DNA of 64,000 nucleotides from CAWGYT01 sp963826795 (GTDB taxonomy: Bacteria > Planctomycetota > Planctomycetia > Pirellulales > Pirellulaceae): NCBI GenBank assembly GCA_963826795.1, contig CAWGYT010000007.1, positions 124,001 to 188,000 on the forward strand, written 5' to 3'. The position numbers and the translations under genes are program-made. The notes below the pieces were generated by a model. The model did not search any database. It was given only the letters and a program-made list of their open reading frames with translations, and had not been told where the DNA came from. Position 1 is the stretch's first letter. Every line of letters begins with the position of its first letter. Positions 18,897 through 26,382 of this stretch are shown in pieces.

Positions 18897-19403
18897 CTAC
18901 GCCCCCCTTGCCCTCGCTGAGTCGCGGGGCTCCAGCGCGCACACCCGCCGATCCATCTCGCCCGACATGTCCTCTTCGGCTTCGGCCGCCGACAGCGCAT
19001 GCACGCGAATCCGGTCCTCCTGCATGTCGACCGAGACGGTGCCGGGCGTGAGCGTGATCGAATTGGCGTAGATCACGCGCCCCATTTCCGTGCGCTGCTT
19101 GGGACGCACCTCAATCATCTGCGGCCAGATCGGCATGTCCTTGGCAAGGATTCGCCGAGTGACGTCCCAATTGGCCACCACGATCTCCTTGACCAACCAA
19201 GGCAAATATCCCGCCATCGGACGAATCCCTAAACCCAATGGCACCGCCTCTTCATCAACGATCTCCATCCGCCAACACAGCCCGACCACCAAGAGGCACG
19301 AGACCGCCCCCAGTCCCAACATGAATGGCTCGGTGTGGCCTGACCACAGAAACCAGACCGCACACAAGGCGAGGAACAGCCCGATCGCGTACTTCGCGTT
19401 CAA
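18897..19403 (-). CDS. mnhE: Na+/H+ antiporter subunit E
   Basis: First gene of the Mrp operon, about 168 aa. Two or three N-terminal helices precede the soluble MnhE domain. VKEIVVANWDVTRRIL and YANSITLTPGTVSVD are the family signature. No ATG fits the N-terminus. The TTG at 19403 is chosen because GAAGGGGTGTGAA precedes it and the next residues (NAKYAIGLFLALCAVWFLW) make a normal MnhE start. A good promoter lies about 80 bases upstream. Confidence 0.85.
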   Translation of the reverse strand: MNAKYAIGLFLALCAVWFLWSGHTEPFMLGLGAVSCLLVVGLCWRMEIVDEEAVPLGLGIRPMAGYLPWLVKEIVVANWDVTRRILAKDMPIWPQMIEVRPKQRTEMGRVIYANSITLTPGTVSVDMQEDRIRVHALSAAEAEEDMSGEMDRRVCALEPRDSARARGA

Positions 19404-19478
19404 TTCACACCCCTTCGTCGCCGTGATTCCGGCCCGAGAACGACCGAGTTCCAACCTGGCCCCGGCTGGACGGACAAC

Positions 19479-19507
19479 AATATAGCGCGGGACGACTTCC
19501 GCGACAA
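19479..19507 (-). promoter_or_regulatory. Candidate promoter for Mrp operon
   Basis: On the minus strand TTGTCG (19507-19502), a 17-base spacer and TATATT (19484-19479) lie about 80 bases upstream of the mnhE TTG start. Confidence 0.5.
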
Positions 19508-19639
19508 CCGACACTCTCGAGCTGTCCGATGAAGGCGACCCGACGGATTCAAATGCTTCGTTTTCATCCCGACTTGGTCGAGCCCGTTGACATCGGGAAA
19601 AACTTTGTGAAAAAAAGCACGAATTGAAGTTTCGCTCGG

Positions 19640-19667
19640 TTGACCAGTGTTCCCGCTTGCGATAAAT
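19640..19667 (+). promoter_or_regulatory. Candidate promoter for ATP synthase operon
   Basis: TTGACC (19640-19645), a 16-base spacer and ATAAAT (19662-19667) on the plus strand in the AT-richest part of the gap, about 260 bases upstream of atpZ. The spacer is one base short of ideal and the distance to the gene is long. Confidence 0.35.
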
Positions 19668-19928
19668 TTGGCCGCAGCTGGTAGCCAATGTCGTTCATCA
19701 AGGGCTGGGGCGAGCTTCAGGCAATTGCGGCAACACTTGGCCAAGGCGTCGAGCGACGTTTAGCTTGAAGGCGGACCAGGGATCAGCCACCGGACCGCGG
19801 TTCAGCTTGGCAGTCGAGTTTTTGGGACAGCTCGCGGGAATCGAATCGGGCAAAACGCGACGGCCGGTTCGAGTCGCGAGGTTTCGGGGACGGGCCGGGT
19901 TGTTTCGTTCGCTCGGCATGAGGGCCAT

Positions 19929-20180
19929 GTGATCCACTCTCCCGACGATCGGTCGCGACCTGCCGTCGCCTACCAGTGGGCCTCACAGGTCATCTCGATC
20001 GCGCTAGAGATGGTCGTACCGGGACTTGTCGGATACTGGCTGGATCAGCGACTGGGTACCGTGGCGGTGTTGACCGTTTTGGGTTTTGCCTTCGGCTTCA
20101 CCCTCGGCATGGTCCAGTTGGTTCAGTTAGGACGTTCCAGGGACAAGCCAGGGCCGTCGGGTAAACCACCAGCTGAGTGA
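19929..20180 (+). CDS. AtpZ/AtpI-family protein
   Basis: An 83-aa protein with two hydrophobic helices. The YQWASQVISIALEMVVPGLVGYWLDQ and GFAFGFTLGMVQLV segments are typical of the AtpZ (AtpQ-like) family found at the head of atp operons. These proteins are thought to help assemble the c-ring or handle divalent cations. GTG start at 19929. Its place ahead of the atpI-like gene and atpB supports the call. Confidence 0.75.
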   Translation: MIHSPDDRSRPAVAYQWASQVISIALEMVVPGLVGYWLDQRLGTVAVLTVLGFAFGFTLGMVQLVQLGRSRDKPGPSGKPPAE

Positions 20181-20307
20181 ATCGCGAGTGGGCGCGTGGT
20201 CGCGCCGGCAGGCCGCGACCGAGCGGGGCTTGGCCAGGATGAGATGAGGCGGCCCGGACAATCGCTGCGAGTCGTGAATTGCTGGGTTTTAGGAGATACG
20301 TGCAACG

Positions 20308-20832
20308 GTGAGCGAGACGGACGGAACGTGGATTCAGCGATGGGCGCAGGGTGGCTTGGCGGCTCGCGCGGCGTTGCTGGTCGGCCTGTTTGCCGCCTAT
20401 TTACTCTGCGCTGCGCCCGTTGCGTGGATTTTATCCGGGCCGCCGGGCTGCTTCGCCGCGGCCCTGTCGGCCGCCGTTTGCCTGATCTCCGGCTGGTTGG
20501 CGATCTTCGCGACGTCCGTGATCGCACCTCCGGACAAGCCCGCGGCGCACGTCCTCGTCGGGATGATGATCCGAATGAGCTTGCCGCTATGCGCGTGCTT
20601 GATCGTCACCGAGCGTAGTCCCGGACTGACTCAGGCAGGCTTTCCTGGCTTCTTGATTGCGGCCTTCCTGCTGGGGCTCGCGGTCGAAACCTGGATCTCC
20701 GTTTCGCAAATTCCAACGAACCCTGTGATGACGTCCCCGCGCGCGGCCGGCCGCGTCGGAGAACAGTTGAGCCCCAACGCATCGACGGGAGCGATTTACG
20801 GTTCGGAGACTCGTTCCCGAAGAACGTCTTGA
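20308..20832 (+). CDS. AtpI-like membrane protein
   Basis: About 174 aa with four hydrophobic helices and a hydrophilic C-terminal tail of ~40 residues. Sequence similarity to AtpI is weak by eye, so the call rests on topology and its position between atpZ and atpB. The GTG start at 20308 has TAGGAG about 10 bases upstream. An AtpR-like protein is an alternative. It probably assists Fo assembly. Confidence 0.6.
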   Translation: MSETDGTWIQRWAQGGLAARAALLVGLFAAYLLCAAPVAWILSGPPGCFAAALSAAVCLISGWLAIFATSVIAPPDKPAAHVLVGMMIRMSLPLCACLIVTERSPGLTQAGFPGFLIAAFLLGLAVETWISVSQIPTNPVMTSPRAAGRVGEQLSPNASTGAIYGSETRSRRTS

Positions 20833-20889
20833 TTTCTTGGCGTCAGGCACCGGCGACGGTTCAGACACTCAACGCGGCGTGAGAAGACC

Positions 20890-21768
20890 ATGGCACACGA
20901 TCCTCTTGATCCCGGACATCTGATCGGCCACGTCAAAGACGCGACCTACTTCGAATTGCCGCGATCGCTGGGCGGCAAGGTGGAGATTCCGCAGTTGTTC
21001 GAGGCAAAGCCACCCACCGGCGGGCTGCTCGAACCGTTCGATCTGCAAATCACCAAGTTCATGGTCATCGAGGTGATCGCGGCCGTGCTGGTGATGTTGG
21101 TGGCCATTCCTCTGGCCAACAAGATCGCGGGCGGCCGACTTGCGAAGGGTCGACTTTGGAATGGCCTGGAGGCGATGCTCCTGTTCTTGCGGGACGAAGT
21201 GGCCAGGCCTGCCATCGGCAAACACGACGCGGATCGGTTCTTGCCGTTCCTGTGGTCGATTTTCTTTTTCGTGCTGGGATGTAATCTGTTGGGAATGGTC
21301 CCCTGGCTGGGCTCTCCGACCGGCGCTTTGGCCGCCACCGGGACCCTCGCCTTGATGACCTTCGCCGCGGTCGTCGGAGCGGGCTCGAAGAAGCTCGGGC
21401 CCGTCGGGTTCTGGAAGGCTCAGATTCCTCACATGGACATTCCGGGGCCGCTGGCGATCTTCCTCAAGCCGATGATCTTCGCGATCGAGGTGGTCGGACT
21501 CCTGATCAAGCATTTTGTGTTGGCCGTGCGTCTGTTGGCGAACATGTTCGCGGGGCACTTGGTGCTGGGCGTGCTGGTCGCCTTTGTCGCGGTGGTCGGC
21601 AGCGGCGTGTATTCCTACGCCCACCCCCTGTTTCTCGGTGTCACGACGGCCAGCGTGCTGGGCGCCGTCGCCTTGAGTCTACTGGAGTTGTTCGTCGCGT
21701 TCCTGCAGGCCTATATTTTCACCTTTTTGTCGGCCCTGTTTATCGGCATGGCCGTGCATCCTCATTAG
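20890..21768 (+). CDS. atpB: ATP synthase subunit a
   Basis: A 292-aa Fo subunit forming the ion half-channels. The essential arginine lies in AVRLLANMFAGH near residue 215. The last helices contain ELFVAFLQAYIFTFLSALFIG, the usual C-terminal signature with its Gln. About six helices are visible. The N-terminal ~45 residues are hydrophilic and longer than in E. coli. The order atpB-atpE-atpF is canonical. Confidence 0.95.
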   Translation: MAHDPLDPGHLIGHVKDATYFELPRSLGGKVEIPQLFEAKPPTGGLLEPFDLQITKFMVIEVIAAVLVMLVAIPLANKIAGGRLAKGRLWNGLEAMLLFLRDEVARPAIGKHDADRFLPFLWSIFFFVLGCNLLGMVPWLGSPTGALAATGTLALMTFAAVVGAGSKKLGPVGFWKAQIPHMDIPGPLAIFLKPMIFAIEVVGLLIKHFVLAVRLLANMFAGHLVLGVLVAFVAVVGSGVYSYAHPLFLGVTTASVLGAVALSLLELFVAFLQAYIFTFLSALFIGMAVHPH

Positions 21769-21856
21769 CGTGGGCCCGGTCCGGTCCGATGCTCACCCGG
21801 GTTAAGTTCACTCGGTAACACGTCACCCTAGGTCATTTCGAATCAGGAGATGGAAA

Positions 21857-22156
21857 GTGTTTAAGTGGTCGAAAATTGCGTTGTTCGTATTGGGCGTCCT
21901 GGCGACTGCCACACCGGCCATGGCCCAAGAAGCGGCGGCGGGTGGCGGCATCTCGATCTTGAGCGGAACCGCGATCGGTGTTGGCTTGGTCATCCTGGGT
22001 GCAGGTTTCGGGATCGGGCGGATCGGTTCGTCCGCGGTGGAGAGCATGGCTCGCCAGCCGGAAGTTGCCGGCAACATCCAGACGGGCATGATTATCTCCG
22101 CAGCCCTGATTGAAGGTGCGACGTTCTTCGCGTTGATCGTATGCATGATCAAATAG
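21857..22156 (+). CDS. atpE: ATP synthase subunit c with signal-peptide-like leader
   Basis: A 99-aa protein. Residues 1-24 resemble a cleavable signal peptide ending ATPAMAQ. The hairpin proper follows: a glycine-rich first helix (VILGAGFGIGRIG), the polar RQP loop at 66-68 and the second helix with the ion-binding Glu86 in ALIEGATFF. The Gln and Ser/Thr ligands that mark Na+-binding rings are absent (Ile and Gly at those positions), which points to H+. GTG start with CAGGAGATGG upstream. Confidence 0.93.
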   Translation: MFKWSKIALFVLGVLATATPAMAQEAAAGGGISILSGTAIGVGLVILGAGFGIGRIGSSAVESMARQPEVAGNIQTGMIISAALIEGATFFALIVCMIK

Positions 22157-22317
22157 TTCGGTCCGATCCTCGGGTGATTCGCGCCTCTGCAACCGACGCC
22201 CGAGGTCGGTCGACGTCAGCGAACAGAGGAAACTCGGATCGACCCGTATTGATCCGATCAAGGGCGGTGTCGGTTCGCGATCGAACCGGCCAGTGCGTCG
22301 AATCAGGGGAGCTTGCC

Positions 22318-23007
22318 ATGCAGCGAATGGGTTTGTGGATCATCGGCTTGGGGCTAGGCTGGGTCCTGGCGACGGGCGTCGCCGCGCCGGCACGTGCTGC
22401 CGAGGAGGCGGCCGAGGTGGCGGCCGAGGTGGCGACCGAGAGCGATTTGCATGCCGACGGCGAACATGCCGACGGGTCGCACGCTGGCGGCGGAGAGCAC
22501 GGCGGCGGGGACACGAATCCCGTGACCCTGGACCCGGACTTGGCGATCGTCACGGCGGTCGTGTTCTTGGTGCTGATGGCCGTGCTCTGGAAGTTTGCCT
22601 GGGGTCCGATCGTCGAGGCACTGGACAAACGCGAGCAGAGCGTCGCGGATCAGCTGGCCGACGCCAAGCGGAGCCAGGAGGAGGCGAGGCGTCTGTTGGC
22701 TTCGCACCAGCAGCAGCTGGCGGGCACCGCCGCCGAAGTAAAACAGCTGCTGGAGCAGGCCCGGAAAGACGCCGACCTGCAAAAGCAACAGATCCTCGAC
22801 AGTGCGCAGGCCGCTGCGGCGGCCGAGCGAGATCGTGCGATTCGCGAGATCGACGCGGCCAAGAACGCCGCTCTCCAAGGTCTGGCTCAGAAGAGTGTCG
22901 AAACCGCGGTCCAGCTAGCGGGACAAATCGTCCACCGCCAACTCAGCAGCGAGGATCACTCGCAATTGATTGGCGACGCCCTGCAACGGTTCTCGAGCAA
23001 CAACTAA
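22318..23007 (+). CDS. atpF: ATP synthase subunit b with signal peptide and His-rich segment
   Basis: A 229-aa stator subunit. Residues 1-29 form a signal-peptide-like leader ending AAPARAA. About 40 residues rich in Glu, Ala, His, Asp and Gly follow, with five His between about 48 and 61. A single membrane helix (LAIVTAVVFLVLMAVLWKF) and the long amphipathic alpha-helix of the peripheral stalk complete it, with WGPIVEALDKRE at the helix base as in other b subunits. ATG at 22318 preceded by CAGGGGAGC. The leader and His-rich segment are far longer than the usual short periplasmic N-terminus of subunit b. Confidence 0.92.
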   Translation: MQRMGLWIIGLGLGWVLATGVAAPARAAEEAAEVAAEVATESDLHADGEHADGSHAGGGEHGGGDTNPVTLDPDLAIVTAVVFLVLMAVLWKFAWGPIVEALDKREQSVADQLADAKRSQEEARRLLASHQQQLAGTAAEVKQLLEQARKDADLQKQQILDSAQAAAAAERDRAIREIDAAKNAALQGLAQKSVETAVQLAGQIVHRQLSSEDHSQLIGDALQRFSSNN

Positions 23008-23104
23008 CGCGATGGCGGGTCGCCCAGCGGCACGTCACGACAGCTTGTAGTTTCCAGGTCCCGGCGTCAGTCCGCGGCCACCGAAATTTTTTCGAGGGGT
23101 CCCC

Positions 23105-23743
23105 ATGACCGACGTTCCCTCCGCCACTTTGACCAGCGGCCAGGAAGTGAATATCGACAAGCAGCGGATCGCGGCGGTGTATGCGAAATCGCTGCTGGGA
23201 GTCACCGAGCCGCTCCACCAGTCTGAAGCGGTGGTGGAGGAACTCGATGCGCTCGTCGAGGAGGTCTTGAGGATTTCGCCCGAGCTTGAATTCACGCTCG
23301 GCTCGCCCCGCATCCCGGCGGACGAAAAGGCGGGTCTCCTGGATCGCATCTTCGGGGGTCGGCTCTCCGAGCAAGTCCTGACGTTCCTGAAGGTCGTCGG
23401 GCGGCATGGCCGGCTGGACTGCCTTCGACAAATTCGCCAGGCGGCCCGCGAGGAACTCAATCGCCTGCGAAATCGTGTCGCCGTGCAAGTCACGACCGCG
23501 ACGCCGCTGGAAGGCCCTCTGCGGCAACGGATCCTGGAACAGCTCGAGTCAAAGTTGGCCCAACCCGTCGAGCTCCAATGCCGCGTCGATCCGGCGGTGA
23601 TTGGGGGGCTGGTCGTCCGGGTCGGCGACACGGTCTACGACGGAAGCGTCGCCAATCAGCTGACACGGATCAAAGCACAAACCATTCAAAACACATTTTC
23701 CCAGCTGCGCGAATCGGTTGATCGGTTTGCCGTCACGAGCTGA
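23105..23743 (+). CDS. atpH: ATP synthase subunit delta
   Basis: OSCP-like subunit of 212 aa linking the b stalk to the F1 head. AAVYAKSLLG near residue 25 and the C-terminal DPAVIGGLVVRVGDTVYDGSVANQL are the family signature. The N-terminal ~20 residues are an extra stretch. It starts with ATG after AGGGGTCCCC and is followed 26 bases later by atpA. Confidence 0.93.
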   Translation: MTDVPSATLTSGQEVNIDKQRIAAVYAKSLLGVTEPLHQSEAVVEELDALVEEVLRISPELEFTLGSPRIPADEKAGLLDRIFGGRLSEQVLTFLKVVGRHGRLDCLRQIRQAAREELNRLRNRVAVQVTTATPLEGPLRQRILEQLESKLAQPVELQCRVDPAVIGGLVVRVGDTVYDGSVANQLTRIKAQTIQNTFSQLRESVDRFAVTS

Positions 23744-23769
23744 GACTTTTACTGAGGTCAGCGAATCCC

Positions 23770-25317
23770 ATGAAATTCAATGCGGACGAAATCGCTTCGG
23801 TCATTCAACGCGAAATCGAACAATACAAGGACCAGATCGACGTCCGCGAAGTCGGCACGGTCCTGGAAGTCGGCGACGGCATCGCCCGCGTCTACGGCCT
23901 GTCCGGCGTGATGGCCGGCGAGATGGTCGAGTTTCCCGGTGGGCGTCATCGGCCTGGCCTTCAACCTGGAAGAGAACAGCGTCGGCGTGATCATTCTCGG
24001 CGACTACCTGCAGATTAACGAGGGCGACGAGGTCCGCAGCCTCGGTCGACTGCTGTCCGTGCCCGTCGGCGACGCGGTGATCGGCCGCGTGCGTCGATCC
24101 GCTCGGCAATCCGCTGGATGGACAAGGGCCCGATCGCCACGACCGAGCAGCGGTCCGTCGAAGTTCATGGCGCCGGGCGTCGCCGAACGCCAGCCGGTCT
24201 GCGAGCCGCTGCAGACGGGCATCAAGGCGATCGATGCGATGACGCCGATCGGACGCGGCCAGCGCGAACTGATCATCGGCGACCGCAAGACCGGGCAAGA
24301 CGGCCGTCGCGATCGACGCGATCATCAACCAGAAGGATTCGGGCGTGAAGTGCTTCTACGTCGCCGTCGGCCAGAAGGACTCGTCGGTGGCCGGCGTCGA
24401 TGGAAACCTTGCGAAGCACGGCGCGATGGACTACACGACGGTGATCGTCTCCGGTGCGAGCTCCCCCGCGCCGCTGCAGTACATCGCCCCCTATGCCGGC
24501 ACGGCGATGGCCGAGTACTTCATGTACAACGGCGAACACGCCCTGATCGTTTACGACGATCTTTCCAAACAGGCCGTCGCCTATCGTCAATTGTCGCTGC
24601 TGATGCGTCGGCCGCCGGGCCGCGAGGCGTACCCGGGCGACGTCTTTTACTGCCACAGCCGCTTGCTGGAACGGTCCGCGAAACTCTCGGACGAGACTGG
24701 GAGGCGGCTCGCTGACCTCGCTTGCCGATCATCGAGACGCTCGAAGGCGAAGTCTCGGCCTACATTCCGACCAACGTGATCTCGATCACCGACGGCCAGA
24801 TCTACCTGCAGCCCGACCTGTTCTTCGCCGGGCATTCGCCCGGCGATGAACGTCGGTATTTCGGTCTCTCGCGTCGGCGGTGCGGCCCAGATCAAGGCGA
24901 TGAAGAAGGTCGCCGGCGGTCTGCGGCTCGACCTCGCCGCCTTCCGCGAACTCGAAGCGTTCGCCCAGCTGGGCACCGAACTGGACGCGGCGACTCAATC
25001 GCAACTCGATCGCGGCTACCGGATGGTCGAACTGCTCAAGCAGCCGCAGTACCGGCCGCTGCACGTGATTGACCAGGTGATGAGCATCTTTGCCGGTACG
25101 CGTGGGTCACTTGGACAAGATTCCGGTCAATCAAGTCCAGAACTGGGAACGCCAGTTCCTCGAATTCGTCCACCAGCACCATCAGAACTTGTGGGACGAG
25201 CTGGCAGACAAGAAGGACCTGACCGACGAACTGCAGGAACGCTGGTGGCCGCGATCAAGGAATTCAACCAACAGCTTTCTCGCAGCACTATCCGCCGAGA
25301 CCGCCGTCACGGCGTAA
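23770..25317 (+). pseudogene. atpA: ATP synthase subunit alpha, interrupted by eleven single-base frameshifts
   Basis: Reading across the shifts gives a ~512-aa alpha subunit of normal length and sequence, from MKFNADEIASVIQREI to AETAVTA. Ten +1 shifts lie near 23941, 24091, 24129, 24163, 24294, 24696, 24722, 24831, 25104 and 25274, and one -1 near 25242; the net +9 restores the starting frame at the stop. The fifth lies inside the Walker A motif GDRKTGKT. In five cases GGC or GGT has become GGGC or GGGT. Between shifts the protein is fully conserved (ASSPAPLQYIAPYAG, DDLSKQAVAYRQLSLLMRRPPGREA). No frame is translatable as such. Since atpG, atpD and atpC are intact, true loss of function seems unlikely. 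Confidence 0.85.
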
Positions 25318-25362
25318 GCATTTACCGCAACCCGCAGCGTTGATTTCGTGAGCGTTGCACCC

Positions 25363-26250
25363 ATGGCCAAAGCCCGAGCACTTGACAAGCGACGCAAGTC
25401 GATTCGCAATATCCGCAAGATCACGCGGACGATGGAACTGATCGCCACGGCGCGGTTCAAGAAGGCGATGGATCGAGCGACCGCCGCAACGGCTTACACC
25501 AACCGAATCACTCAACTGGTCGCCGACCTTTCCAGCGCGGGCCTGGAAGTCACGCATCCGCTGCTGGAACCTCGCGGCGAGACGCAGCAGGCGACGCTGC
25601 TGGTGCTGACCGCCAATCGCGGACTCTGCGGCGGCTACAACGGCAACGTCACCCGCATGGCGCAGTCGCGTTGGAAGGAACTTCGAGCCGAAGTGCCTGA
25701 GGGAAGCCGCCTGGAGCTCTCCGGCAAACGCGGCATCGGAGCCTTTCGATACCGGCGAATCACGCCGGATGCGACTTATACACACTTCGAGGACAAGACA
25801 AAGTTCGAAGAGGTCGACGTCCTGGCCAGCCGCTATCTCGATTGGTTCATTACGGGCCGATTGGACCGACTGGAAGTCGTCTACACGAAGTTCGACAGCA
25901 TTGCACGGCAATACCCGGTCGTGGAGACGCTCCTTCCGCTGGGAAAAATCGAAGGAACCGACGTGGCCGAGGGTAGTGGCAAGGGTGATTCGATGTACGA
26001 CTTCCTCCCCTCGGCTGAGAGCATCTTAGAAGAAATCGTGCCGGCGAGCTTCAAGGTCAAACTGTTCAAGTGCTTCCTCGACGCCGCCGTGAGCGAACAA
26101 GTCGCCCGGATGGTTGCGATGAAGGGCGCGACGGAGAATGCCGGCGAATTGATCAAGCAACTGTCGATGACGTACAACCGCGCTCGCCAATCGCAAATCA
26201 CCGGCGAAATCATGGAAATCATTGGGGGTGTCGAGGCGCTGAACAAATAG
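25363..26250 (+). CDS. atpG: ATP synthase subunit gamma
   Basis: Central rotor shaft, about 295 aa. The N-terminus KSIRNIRKITRTMELIATARFKKA and the C-terminal AGELIKQLSMTYNRARQSQIT are the two coiled-coil helices, and ANRGLCGGYN is the conserved middle motif. The ATG at 25363 gives the usual start; a GTG at 25348 in the same frame is possible. It is intact, unlike the adjacent atpA. Confidence 0.95.
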   Translation: MAKARALDKRRKSIRNIRKITRTMELIATARFKKAMDRATAATAYTNRITQLVADLSSAGLEVTHPLLEPRGETQQATLLVLTANRGLCGGYNGNVTRMAQSRWKELRAEVPEGSRLELSGKRGIGAFRYRRITPDATYTHFEDKTKFEEVDVLASRYLDWFITGRLDRLEVVYTKFDSIARQYPVVETLLPLGKIEGTDVAEGSGKGDSMYDFLPSAESILEEIVPASFKVKLFKCFLDAAVSEQVARMVAMKGATENAGELIKQLSMTYNRARQSQITGEIMEIIGGVEALNK

Positions 26251-26382
26251 CCCGCATCCAGACGTCGCCGCCCCGAGGCGCCGCTCCTCGCGGGCCGACC
26301 GAATCCTGTTCATCGAAACCCGGTCGCCCCTGGACGACCGATCCTGCACCAGCTCAATCGTCTACCGAGAAAGTGAATTCGC

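Larger units (their letters stand above)
19404..19928. other. Divergent control region between Mrp and ATP synthase operons
   Basis: 525 bases separating the minus-strand Mrp operon from the plus-strand atp operon. Candidate promoters for both directions are listed separately. The middle is AT-richer than the surroundings (near 19590-19670). Weak short frames show no family features and are not called. Confidence 0.55.

Noticed and set aside
19698..19937. A 79-codon minus-strand frame between the Mrp and atp operons
   Set aside because: No ribosome site, no family features, Arg/Pro-rich composition typical of a shadow frame, and it overlaps the atpZ start.
21857..22156. Na+-coupled ATP synthase
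   Set aside because: The Gln and Ser/Thr ligands of Na+-binding c-rings are absent around Glu86.
23770..25317. Programmed +1 frameshifting as the normal reading of atpA
   Set aside because: Sites share no single slippery codon or stimulator; five look like G-run lengthening and the others differ. An assembly or sequence error is simpler, so it is listed only as a remote possibility.
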